From contig JASVEC010000001.1 of the NCBI GenBank assembly GCA_030770535.1, positions 992,001-1,056,000 of the forward strand: a stretch of DNA of 64,000 nucleotides, read 5' to 3'. The notes under the pieces were generated by a model. The model worked only from the letters and a program-made list of their open reading frames with translations. It was not told the origin of the DNA and did no database searches. Numbering within the stretch: the stretch's first letter is position 1; each line of letters opens with the position of its first letter. A program made the position numbers and the translations under genes. This document shows positions 54,844-64,000 of this stretch, piece by piece. This DNA is from Batkoa obscura. Lineage: Eukaryota; Entomophthoromycota; Entomophthoromycetes; Entomophthorales; Batkoaceae.

Positions 54844-56214
54844 TTATTGTATTGAATGACTTTCATTTTCTGCATTATTATTGGTTTCCGTGGCAGCATT
54901 TACATTGCCTTGATCTAATACAATATTTTCTTCAACACCGTTATTTACTTCATTCCGCTTATTGACTTCATTACCACTTTCACTATTCTCTTGTAAACTT
55001 ACAGCACCATTTGCTGAATTCTCCATTGAGTTACTCATCATTGTCATAGGAAGGGTATGAAAAACATCAGCAATATTAATTTGAGGTAAACCTTGATTAT
55101 TTAAATGACCAAGCTCGTTGTTCATATCTCCATTTCCATTTGAATCTTGATGGTTCATTTTATTAAAATTACCCTCGTGATTTACCTCATTTGAAGTTGA
55201 ATTTGTAATATTATTAAACGCTTGTTCCATACTTATATTTGTTTCATTCGGTTGATTAGGTAAAGTAAACGCTTGCTCAATATTAAAATTTGCTCCATTA
55301 GTTTCATTATTTCCACTCTTAAATACGCCTTCAAGCTGTTGGTTATTTTCATTAGAATGTCCTGACATGCTATTAAATACTTGTGACATTTCATTTCCTT
55401 GTATATTATGTCCTGATAAATTATTAAATGGATGCATGATTTGATTAATATTTTCTGCACCATGGTTCGTCATTGAATTGTATGCGTGCTCCATATTTAT
55501 GCTGTTTTCTGTCCCCGGTGTTGTTAAACCATTATATGAATGACTCATTGGCATACTAGGGTTGTTATTGTGACCATGCATATTATTAAGCGCATGCTCC
55601 ATAGCTAAATTCGATACTGTATTTTGGGAAGATGTATTGTTGATATTAAGATCCATATTTAAATTATTGTTTGTCATATTCATAGATATACTAGTGAGAG
55701 CCTGTTCTAAATTAATATCTCCTACATTTGATTTATGAATATCACCATTGTTTGGATTCACAGTAAATGATTCATTTAACTTTTTAGCATTAAGACCATT
55801 TAATGGCGGAGTTGACATTTCATCTTTTTTCATTTCACCATCATCCCCTGCTACATCTGCGTTAATCCAAGCTCCTGACCTTTTAACTTTACCAAGTTTT
55901 TTCAAATGGTATTGTACCGTTTTATAAGCTACGTTTAATTTCTTTGATAATGCTCTTGAAGATTGACGTGGATCTTCAGCTAATAAAGCTTCTAATGTAG
56001 TAGAATCGATCTTTAAAGGTCTCCCAGCACGAGCATGTTTATTCAAATTAAAGTCTCCAGACTCAAACTTGTTAAACCAATATTGGCATTTTCGATCATT
56101 GGTAGATTCAGGACCAAATACAGTACGTATATTATTCGAAGCTTCTTTCGGTTTCCTTCCTAGTTTGAATTCGTATAGCATACAATTCCTAATATTTAAT
56201 TCTTGATCTTTCAT
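54844..56214 (-). CDS. Mariner-type HTH DNA-binding protein with Asn-rich repeat tail (domesticated transposase domain)
   Basis: 456 aa from the ATG at 56212-56214; the frame is open to 56298, but MKDQELNIRNCMLYEFKLGR is where mariner-type proteins start. Residues 1-118 match the paired helix-turn-helix N-terminus of mariner transposases such as the transposase half of SETMAR: FKLGRKPKEASNNI, VFGPESTNDRKCQYWFNKF, the GRP linker in ARAGRPLKID, then LLAEDPRQSSRALSKKLNVA and HLKKLGKVKRSGAWI. The catalytic DDD domain that normally follows is absent. Instead about 330 residues of Asn/Ser/Met-rich sequence carry some nine copies of a short motif (INLEQALTSI, LAMEHALNNM, INMEHAYNSM, FNIEQAFTLP, ISMEQAFNNI, INIADVFHTL). 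No terminal inverted repeats were seen flanking the gene. Probably a host transcription regulator built from a transposase DNA-binding domain. Confidence 0.85.
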   Translation of the reverse strand: MKDQELNIRNCMLYEFKLGRKPKEASNNIRTVFGPESTNDRKCQYWFNKFESGDFNLNKHARAGRPLKIDSTTLEALLAEDPRQSSRALSKKLNVAYKTVQYHLKKLGKVKRSGAWINADVAGDDGEMKKDEMSTPPLNGLNAKKLNESFTVNPNNGDIHKSNVGDINLEQALTSISMNMTNNNLNMDLNINNTSSQNTVSNLAMEHALNNMHGHNNNPSMPMSHSYNGLTTPGTENSINMEHAYNSMTNHGAENINQIMHPFNNLSGHNIQGNEMSQVFNSMSGHSNENNQQLEGVFKSGNNETNGANFNIEQAFTLPNQPNETNISMEQAFNNITNSTSNEVNHEGNFNKMNHQDSNGNGDMNNELGHLNNQGLPQINIADVFHTLPMTMMSNSMENSANGAVSLQENSESGNEVNKRNEVNNGVEENIVLDQGNVNAATETNNNAENESHSIQ

Positions 56215-57350
56215 TGTTATTTTAAAAAAATTGGGAAAAAACTTTAAATTAATTAGTTTTTGTTCATCTTTTATTACACTTGATTTTATGCATTGCATTT
56301 TGATTGCCCAATCATTGGTTTGTATTTGCCAACTTTTGGACTTTCTAGAAATTTGCTATTCAACGGTTGATTTGAGCAATAATTCTTAGTGGTTCCGGTT
56401 TTATAAATTACCAATAATCCATTATTTTTTAGAATATTGGGCAACTATTCGTTTTGGGCAGTATGTCTTAGGATAACTTTGTAAAATAATAAATGGATAT
56501 TTTTTTAGTACACTACACTATTCAATGAATAAAAGGTTATCTATTATTCACCCTATAAAAATTGTAAACTCTAAACTAAATCTTTTTAATCTTAAAATTA
56601 TAAATCAATCGCCTTTATACTCATATTAAACCTGTTGAGTTCTTTTTGTTAATAAATAAAAACACGTAAAATAAAAGCACAAATAACGATTTATATTTAA
56701 ATCAAATAATTGATCGGATTATTTACAATAATAGCTCTTAATTAGTTGTTTTTAAAATATAGCAATCGTATTCCATTGCGATTTGTTGTATGAAAATCAA
56801 CTTTTTTTTATATTTAATAGAATTTATTTTATTGTATACTTTATTAAAACAATGGCAAATACTGATTTTTAACACGTCATTCATGAAGCAATAAACTAAT
56901 TTTACATTTTAAGATTAAAAATGATCTTGAATACAATAAAATAAATATTATTGGCCAACTAAATGCAAAAGTCCTAAATAAATGTAAAGTCTAGACTTGA
57001 ACTGCAAAAAAATCAAATAAAGTGCCATTTTATCACTTCAGTAATTATCCACATTTTGTAAGTTCAAACTTTAAAATTTTTTAGCTAAATTTTTAAACAA
57101 CGATTCTCAAATATATCAAATACACAAATTCACTCTAAAATACTTCAAAATCAAGCTGTTCTTTAATATTTTTCATTTTTCATGAAGCAATAAGTTATAA
57201 TATACTAAATCTTATAATTTATAGATTTAAACAAAAAATAAAAAATTTCATATGAAACTTATATGGCTTTAATTAGGACTCTTGTGCTTTAGAGCTTGTT
57301 AGTAAAATAAAAAGATGGTAATACAATATAAATAAATATTAATGTAAAAA
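56215..57350. other. Intergenic, nothing recognised
   Basis: AT-rich spacer: leader and promoter of the mariner-HTH gene and the 3' flank of PTC7. No mariner-type inverted repeat ends found by eye. Confidence 0.55.
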
Positions 57351-58493
57351 TTAACGGCGATCTGGGGAGTCTTCTGCGTCCCAGACAACTCCAACAATTA
57401 CGCTAATATCGTCCAATTTTCCACCTTGATAATACATACCCTCTAATGTTGCTCTTTCTTGAAAAGGACTTGACATATTACGTGTATTTTCAGCAACATC
57501 CCTAGCCGCTATCTTTAGATTATTAGCTATTATTTGTGGACTTATCTCTTCTCTAATTTGTCCAAATCCAGTATCTTGACGATCAATCGATTTTTGTACA
57601 ATATCTAAAATATCGTCATCAAATAAATTATCATATAATCCATCCGACCCTAAAACTATTATATCTCCTTTTTTAACTTGTACTTTAAATCTTTGTGCAC
57701 TTAATGGATGATCCCCACCTACAATGCCAAGTTGATATGGGTAGTTGAAAGAATGCTGTTGTTCTTCAGTACGGAAAAGGAAATCTCCATCCCTGATTAT
57801 AGCTAAACCACAATCACCCAAATTTGCTATTCTTAATTCATCCCCTCTTAATAAAGCTAAACAGGCAGTAGTAGAACCTTTAATTTGTTGTAAATAAGCA
57901 TCAAAGTTGGTACGGTCATAACTTTTAGCCAATATATTGACTGGATCAGCATGAAAATAATCAACAAATTCGTCAGCATCAATATCATCATATTTATTTA
58001 ACTCCGAATAAACATAATGCATCAATTTACGTGAATAAAAAGCAGAGTTACCATTATTTAAACTCCACCCACCAACACCATCTGCTATCCCTAAAGCATC
58101 ACTTCTACAAAACACTGAATCTTCTCCATAACCTTTACTATAAAGGGCTTTATCTCCATCATCAGAATCCACCTTTTGTCTCTTTTTCGCTTGCCCAGAG
58201 CAGGCACTATAAAGTGAATAATTGGGGGTATAATGATTCGTCTGTAAACCAAACTGGTTATTGATATTCTTAAAATTATAATAAATAAAATCATTAACCT
58301 GAGGTTCAGATTGTAACATGGCTTGAGCTTTTGATGGTAAAGTGGATTTGGTGTAAGCTCTTTGAAGCTTAACGTTGGAACCGTTTAACAAACATGATGC
58401 GATTCTAGAATTTGATAAAGGTTTAACTATCGATGAATTGAATTTATTAATCAAGTTAACTACGTTTTTCATGGAATATAGATTAAAATGCAA
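57351..58493 (-). CDS. PTC7: Mitochondrial PP2C-type phosphatase PTC7
   Basis: 380-aa intronless member of the PPM/PP2C family, Ptc7 branch, which in yeast acts in mitochondria on coenzyme Q biosynthesis (family knowledge). The N-terminus (MHFNLYSMKNVVNLINKFNS) is basic and amphipathic, fitting a mitochondrial presequence; a second Met at residue 8 is an alternative start. Metal-binding and catalytic motifs: GYGEDSVF (121-128), GIADGVGGWS (135-144), GSTTACLALL (206-215), ANLGDCGLAIIRDG (223-236), VLGSDGLYDNL (280-290) and KLDDISVIVGVVW near the C-terminus. All expected acidic metal ligands are present, so it should be active. No damage. Confidence 0.92.
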   Translation of the reverse strand: MHFNLYSMKNVVNLINKFNSSIVKPLSNSRIASCLLNGSNVKLQRAYTKSTLPSKAQAMLQSEPQVNDFIYYNFKNINNQFGLQTNHYTPNYSLYSACSGQAKKRQKVDSDDGDKALYSKGYGEDSVFCRSDALGIADGVGGWSLNNGNSAFYSRKLMHYVYSELNKYDDIDADEFVDYFHADPVNILAKSYDRTNFDAYLQQIKGSTTACLALLRGDELRIANLGDCGLAIIRDGDFLFRTEEQQHSFNYPYQLGIVGGDHPLSAQRFKVQVKKGDIIVLGSDGLYDNLFDDDILDIVQKSIDRQDTGFGQIREEISPQIIANNLKIAARDVAENTRNMSSPFQERATLEGMYYQGGKLDDISVIVGVVWDAEDSPDRR

Positions 58494-59761
58494 TTATATA
58501 GTCTTTCCAAAAAATATGAAATTGTTGAATTGGAAAGAGAATAAAAAGATAATTTTGAATTTTATTTTGTTTTGTTTTATAAATAAGCATGGTAATCAGA
58601 TTTTAAAACCAAGCTTTTTTTGAAAAAATATTTCATTAATCCCTACCAACTGATGATTTCAATTCAAAACATTAACAATTAGAGCTCAAAAATTCAATTT
58701 GATTTTGGGGCAACTTATCTTTATATAGACACAATAGTTGAATTTGAAATCCAAAAGTAAAGTAAATTAAATTCAATACTTTATCCAGCCAATCATATTC
58801 ATTTTCCTTATCTAAAATGTCTTATCTTCTAGATAAGAAATTAACATTATCATTTTAAAATACTACTTTTGGTAGTTGTTAAAATTCAACTTGTTCCAAT
58901 AATTTTATTAATAAACAACTTATATAAATATTATTGGCTAAATTTAACAAATTCAAATTAATCAGCCAAAATTCATTCCAAGCAATATAATGCTTATAAT
59001 ATTGTAACTTTCATACCATCAGTTAGTCGTATTAAACTTAACGGATAGACACCATAGACATTGTGCTCATTGATATAATAGTCATTATGTTAAATGATAT
59101 TAAAACATTAATAAGTGATGGTCATTATTATTATTAAAATAAATCAATAATATAAAATATATATTTTTTATTGTATTCATGTGATAAAAATTAGGGAGAA
59201 AGATTCTCACGGTTTAAGATAGCTTAGTAATAAATAAAACAAAAATAAATAAACATCAAATTTAGAGGTTATAGGGTACTATAGTAATTATAAACTATGT
59301 ATATAAAATTTTACTAAAACTATTATAAATTATAATATTACTTTATTAACTAATAGATATTATTATTTTCTTTATTTTAGCTGTAAATAACTGAATTTGA
59401 ATATTATTTTCTCACCATTATTAATTGTATCTTAATCTTAATAAAGTTTGATTTTTAGGGGTAACTGTTATTTCACTATTTTCTGTTTTAACTTGACTCA
59501 ATCAGAAGGTTGGTTTTAGAATTTGAGCATTAACATCACCAATCATTTCAACTTTTGAAGAAAGCCTGAGATTTTTCTTTCGTTGGAAGCAACAATCAAA
59601 TTTAAAAAAAACCCCAAACCAACAGGAAAACGGGCCATAAGCAAACAAATTCAATTTTAATTTTGAAATTATTTAAAAATCACTTTATTAATTACTTTTG
59701 AAACTTTTTTACACTTAGTTTAACGTCAAAAGAAACTCTAAAATAATCAAAATAAAAAAAG
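58494..59761. other. Divergent promoter region, nothing else recognised
   Basis: About 1.3 kb between PTC7 (-) and MED10 (+). No repeat of the 105-bp family and no gene. Confidence 0.6.
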
Positions 59762-60371
59762 ATGGTCTATCAATCGATGAATAATGCCGAAAAAATAGGA
59801 TACAGTTATGATCAAACTCATAAAGCTGGAAGTAATAGTCAAGAAGATTCCGAATCGGGAGAGTTATCTCTTTATCAAGGTTTAACTAATGTCCATGAAT
59901 TGAGTGTTAATTTGGGTCTTGCTATCATTGATTTCAATGCTAGTCCATCTATTAAAAACTTGGAAAAAAAATGGTAACTTTTTTTAGATATAAAAATATA
60001 GTTCTTCCATTGGAATTAAATTGGATAATAGTAATGATTTAATTGATGGTTTGAGAGATTTATATAAGACTAGCGATGAAACAAATTTGGAAGTACCATT
60101 TGAAGTTATTAGGTAATAATGAAAGTATAAAGTTGAGTATAAAATTTAAATGGTTCAAAAAGTTGCTTTGATCAAGGTCAAAGTCCCGATTCGTATATGG
60201 CTACCTTTATGGAACAAGCAGTATCCGAAAATCAATTTTGTAAAGGTAGATTGGACACTTTAGCTGTAATTAGTTTATTAATTTAATTTAATTTAATTTA
60301 ATGTTTTATTCATATAGTCATTTGCTGACCTCCTGGAAGAAGAAATTAAGTGTAACTTTGATGAGTTTTAA
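59762..60371 (+). CDS. MED10: Mediator complex subunit 10
   Basis: Subunit of the Mediator middle module linking transcription factors to RNA polymerase II (yeast Nut2). Four exons: 59762-59973, 60002-60112, 60163-60265 and 60318-60371; 159 aa. Family stretches are ELSVNLGLAIIDFNASPS, DLIDGLRDLYKTS, VPFEVISCFDQGQSPDSYMA, EQAVSENQFCKGRLDTLASF and ADLLEEEIKCNFDEF; VPFEV..DQG and the C-terminal LLEEEIK are the diagnostic parts. The first intron would be only 28 nt (59974-60001), well below the 44-71 nt of other introns here, but it is needed to keep frame, starts GTAAC and ends ATAG. The N-terminal 40 residues are acidic and poorly conserved. Confidence 0.87.
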
Positions 60372-61880
60372 TTTGTATATTTATTATGATATAAATAGAA
60401 AAGTAATTTGATATGAGTAATAATTTTTATTAATATTTTCAATTGATAATGAATATTTGGTATTAAAATTTAATTCTTTCATTAAAATGGGTCATTCTAT
60501 TTTATATTGGAATTACTAAATTATACTACAATAAATTTTATTATAATGCTTGGTTAATTTATTATTAATAAGATTATTATTGTCTTTAATTGTTTTGGAG
60601 AAGTTTTATTATAGAAGTAAAAATAATATTCATGTGTTTTAATGCAGCAAAATATGGAGTTTCTATATAAAAGTTGATATTCTAATTTACTTAATTTACT
60701 TTTATATAGACGGTAGATTAATTTATAAATGATCGAGGGTTAAGGTAGTGATAATAGCATAGATATATAATCGAGATATAGTAAAAGTCGATTTATTTTT
60801 TATGATATATAATAGAAGTAGTAACAGCTTTAGAAAAGTAACTATTGAATTAGTCATGACAATATAGAATGGAGTTATCCGATAAGAAAATTAAGGATAA
60901 AAATAATACACTAGTAATAATTATTTTAAACATCTGAAGTTTCATTAATTGTTTATTATGTTTCAATCTTTTGTTTGAATTAGTTTTTAAAAAACATTAA
61001 TAATGATAAGAGGAAGTTTGTTAAAATAAAGGTTGATATCTTTAGTAGAGTAAAAGGTAAATCACAAAGGGAACAATAGGTAATCAAAGAGCTTTTAATT
61101 AAGGATTTAATAATTATAAATATGATAAAAGCTTGTATTTTACTAGTTATTGAAGTAAAAGTCTTATCTTATAGTGGAATAATATCAGTTATTACTTTAA
61201 CTCTTTATTCGGTTTTAATTAACGAAATAGATAACCAGCTTCAACTACTTAAGCCTACATTTAAAAAAATAGAAACAGCAGTTTTTTAGTGATGAAGAAT
61301 ACAATATATTTAAGATTGAAGCTAATAAATAAATCTAATTCCGATATTCTATTGCAATAAATAGTCCATCAAATTGTGTATCAAAAATTGTTTTGTTAAG
61401 TTTCTATTTTTAAAGTTATTTTTATTTCAAATGATTTTAAGAACATTAACTTATACTAATAATACTTTTTTATATAAATCATTAAACTAAATAATATAAA
61501 AACAAGAGTATAACAATCATAAATTGAGATCCAAGCATCGTTGAAATGACCGATCTCATTCTAAAAATAATGCTTGTTAACTTAATTCAATAACTTTTTA
61601 AGCTCAAGGATTTTTTTAAAAAATCGTAAATTAAAATTACCTAACTCTATTTTAATTGGATTAAATTGATTATAACCAATTAAATCAAAAATTAACGTCA
61701 TTTGACAAAATGAATAATAAACACTTTCAAAAGATGGAGTTAAATTCGTGTAGCATATGAAAAGTAAACCAAACATCTAAGTATATAAATGCAACTAAAA
61801 TCATAACGAATACTTTTTTAAATTATTTTATATCTTCATCCTTTTTTATTTCTCTTTAATTTAGAACAAGATATCTAACC
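60372..61880. other. Intergenic, nothing recognised
   Basis: AT-rich spacer of 1.5 kb between two same-strand genes; a minus-strand 64-codon frame at 61582-61776 has no support. Confidence 0.55.
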
Positions 61881-63177
61881 ATGTCCTTATTAAAAAACAG
61901 TTTATTAAAACGTGCTTTACCTAGTATATTAAAACAAACTCAATGTTTTAATTCTACAATGAGTTTTAATTTAACAGAAGAACAAAAAGAGTATCAATCT
62001 TTAGCCCGTAAATTTACTGCTGATGAAATTATACCCAAAGCTGCACATCATGATCAAACTGGTGAATATCCCGTTGAAATCTTAAAGAAAGCTTGGGAAT
62101 TAGGCTTAATGAATACTCATATCCCCTCCGAATACGGTGGTTTAGGATTAGGTGTACTAGATGGTTGTATTATTACAGAAGAATTGGCTTTTGGATGTAC
62201 AGGTATTCAAACGGCTATTGAAGCTAATGGATTAGCTGAAGCACCTGTAATTTTAGCTGGTAATGATGCACAAAAAAAAAAATATTTAGGACGAATGACC
62301 GAAGAACCGTTAATGGCCGCTTATGGAGTAACAGAACCAGGAGCAGGTTCTGATGTTGCTGGATTAAAAACAAAAGCAGTAAAGAAAGGAAATGATTGGG
62401 TCATTAATGGTCAAAAAATGTGGATTACTAATGGCGGAAAAGCTAATTGGTATTTTGTTTTAGCTAGAACTGGAGATTCTAATACTCCTACTGGTAAAGC
62501 TTTTACTGGTTTTATCGTTGATGCTGATGCCCCTGGTATTTCTGTGGGTAGAAAAGAAATTAATATGGGTCAAAGAGCGTCCGATACTAGAGGTATTACT
62601 TTTGAAGATGTAGTTGTACCTGATGAAAATAGGTAATTATCATTTTATTTTATATTTATTATATTATCGTTTAAATTATATACTAAAAATAATGAATAGA
62701 TTAGGTGAAATTGGCCAAGGTTTTAAAATAGCCATGGGAGCCTTTGACACTACACGACCATTAGTTGCGTCTGGAGCTGTAGGATTAACCCGTCGAGCCT
62801 TAGAAGAAGCAACCAAATATGCCTTAGAAAGAAAAACGATGGGAACACCAATTATTAAACACCAAGCAGTAGCATTTATGTTAGCTGATATGGCCATGAA
62901 TTTAGAAGCATCTCGATTATTAGTGCATAAATCAGCATGGTTAAGAGATAATAAACAAAAGAATACACATTTAGCTTCTATGGCTAAAGCAATGGCCTCC
63001 GAAGCGGCTAACAAAGCTGCTGCTGATTGTGTCCAAATCTTTGGGGGTAATGGATTTAATACAGAATACCCAGCAGAGAAGTTGTTAAGAGATTCTAAAA
63101 TATTTATGATTTATGAAGGTACTTCCCAAATTCAAAGACTTATCATTTCACGTCATTTGGCGGAGACTTATCAATAA
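61881..63177 (+). CDS. Mitochondrial medium-chain acyl-CoA dehydrogenase
   Basis: FAD flavoprotein for the first step of mitochondrial beta-oxidation, passing electrons to ETF. Two exons, 61881-62632 and 62700-63177 (67-nt intron); 409 aa. A basic, hydroxylated presequence ([20 protein letters not shown]) directs it to the matrix. Signatures: [11 protein letters not shown] (81-91), [16 protein letters not shown] (148-163), [18 protein letters not shown] (173-190), [20 protein letters not shown] (365-384) and [11 protein letters not shown] (387-397), where E390 is the expected catalytic base in the medium-chain position. Overall it reads very like animal ACADM. A mitochondrial acyl-CoA dehydrogenase is absent from budding yeasts, which narrows the organism. 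Exon 2 uses the spliced R-LGEIGQGF join; the Met just before it lies inside the intron. Confidence 0.93.
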
Positions 63178-64000
63178 AGGAGAATATATATATATATTCT
63201 AATGGATTTTTTTTTAATAATATTGAGAAATTGTAGCTTCTTATAATTGTGTTATTGTACTTTAATTAACTGCTTATAGATTGATTGATTTTAATAATTG
63301 AGCTCATTTTAATAATTTTAGATAATACAAGAATTTAATATAAAATTATCTATCATCAAATATATGATTAGTACCGTTATAAATATTATAAATATTATAA
63401 AGTATTATACTATTATAATACTAATAAGTTGTAAAATTTAATAATAGTATATTAATTTTTAAATAATCCACCAGTAGTATCTTTAATAACTTAATTAAAT
63501 TGTCCAATTTTTTTATATTATAAAAAATGGATCAAATTCTTAAATTGGGGGGGTACTTTTTTTGTTTCATTACTTTTTCCACTTTTAAGCACTATTTGAG
63601 TAAAGCTATTAGTAAATTCTTAAACAAAAAATATATGCCCAATTAACTTTTCTACTTTTTACTTTTTTAATTCATCACCAAATAAGAATTGAAAAAAAGG
63701 AGAACTCAAATTCCAGTTTGTAAGTTATTATTTGGCTAATAAACAAGTTTATAATGAACTGAAATAAGCCAATTTTTAAGCTTTCAAATAAAATGATATA
63801 AAAAGAGTTAAGATATTCAAAATTTGATACTTTTTTCTATAAAATAGTGTCTATTTTCTGTTCAATTTGAGTAAAAGTTAAAAGGATTACAATAAACAAT
63901 TATGATAGATCAGTTTATTTTATATCTTAAATATGCTTATTATTTATTATTATTAAAATTGACACAGCTATCTCAGGTAAACTATTCTAGTAAATAAAAA
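63178..64000. other. Intergenic with one MITE
   Basis: 3' flank of the acyl-CoA dehydrogenase gene, beginning with a (TA)n run, then a MITE at 63544-63646. No gene to the window edge. Confidence 0.6.
63544..63646 (+). mobile_element. 105-bp MITE with small deletions
   Basis: TTGGGGGGGTACTTTTTTTG at the left, TTAAGCACTATTTGAGTAAA centre, right end ATATATGCCCAATTAA. Confidence 0.85.

Noticed and set aside
57351-58493. PTC7 with a hidden intron
   Set aside because: The frame is open throughout and all PP2C motifs are in order without splicing.
1-64000. tRNA, rRNA, CRISPR array, or an intact retroelement coding region
   Set aside because: No cloverleaf-like sequence, no regularly spaced repeats with unique spacers, and no reverse transcriptase, integrase or capsid motifs were seen on either strand.

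Overview
This is a very AT-rich fungal nuclear window. Its genes carry many short spliceosomal introns, mostly 44-70 nt, with GTAAGT/GTAAT-type donors and CTAA..AG ends. Fungal markers include a UPF0658-type Golgi protein, GWT1, EFG1, a PCL-type cyclin, PTC7 and kexin-type secreted proteins. A mitochondrial medium-chain acyl-CoA dehydrogenase argues against a budding yeast. The lineage cannot be fixed from sequence alone; an early-diverging AT-rich fungus is plausible but is inference.

Layout. (1) 1-16 kb is mostly housekeeping: UPF0658-like protein (5' cut by the window), EFG1 (-), a secreted helical protein of unknown function, a two-PH-domain OPY1-like protein (-), exocyst SEC3 with 14 introns (-), GWT1 (+, divergent from SEC3) and a SANT/AT-hook DNA-binding protein (-). 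(2) 17-23 kb is an array of four paralogous small secreted proteins, each with a dibasic site at residues 30-31, the last probably decayed. (3) 22.9-26.3 kb holds PSF2 (GINS), a small Rieske protein and a PCL-type cyclin, all on the minus strand. (4) 29-54 kb is accessory DNA: three more secreted paralogs, three closely related cytochrome P450 genes (one with a nonsense codon), an acidic Asp/Asn-rich gene with three decayed relatives, and three 330-550 bp LTR-like fragments. (5) 54.8-63.2 kb returns to conserved genes: a protein with a mariner-transposase-type paired HTH domain joined to an Asn-rich repeat region, PTC7, MED10 and mitochondrial acyl-CoA dehydrogenase.

A ~105-bp MITE family with GGGGATG/CATCCCC ends occurs about 24 times, almost entirely in the accessory stretches. 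Secreted gene, acidic-gene relic and P450 recur in the same order and strands about 6.3-6.5 kb apart (30.5-35.4 and 37.1-41.7 kb). This indicates a block duplication followed by gene conversion.

The most novel-looking items are the apparently domesticated mariner DNA-binding protein at 54.8-56.2 kb and the kexin-type secreted family interleaved with P450s. Exon joins were made by eye from splice signals and protein-family knowledge and have not been checked against transcripts.
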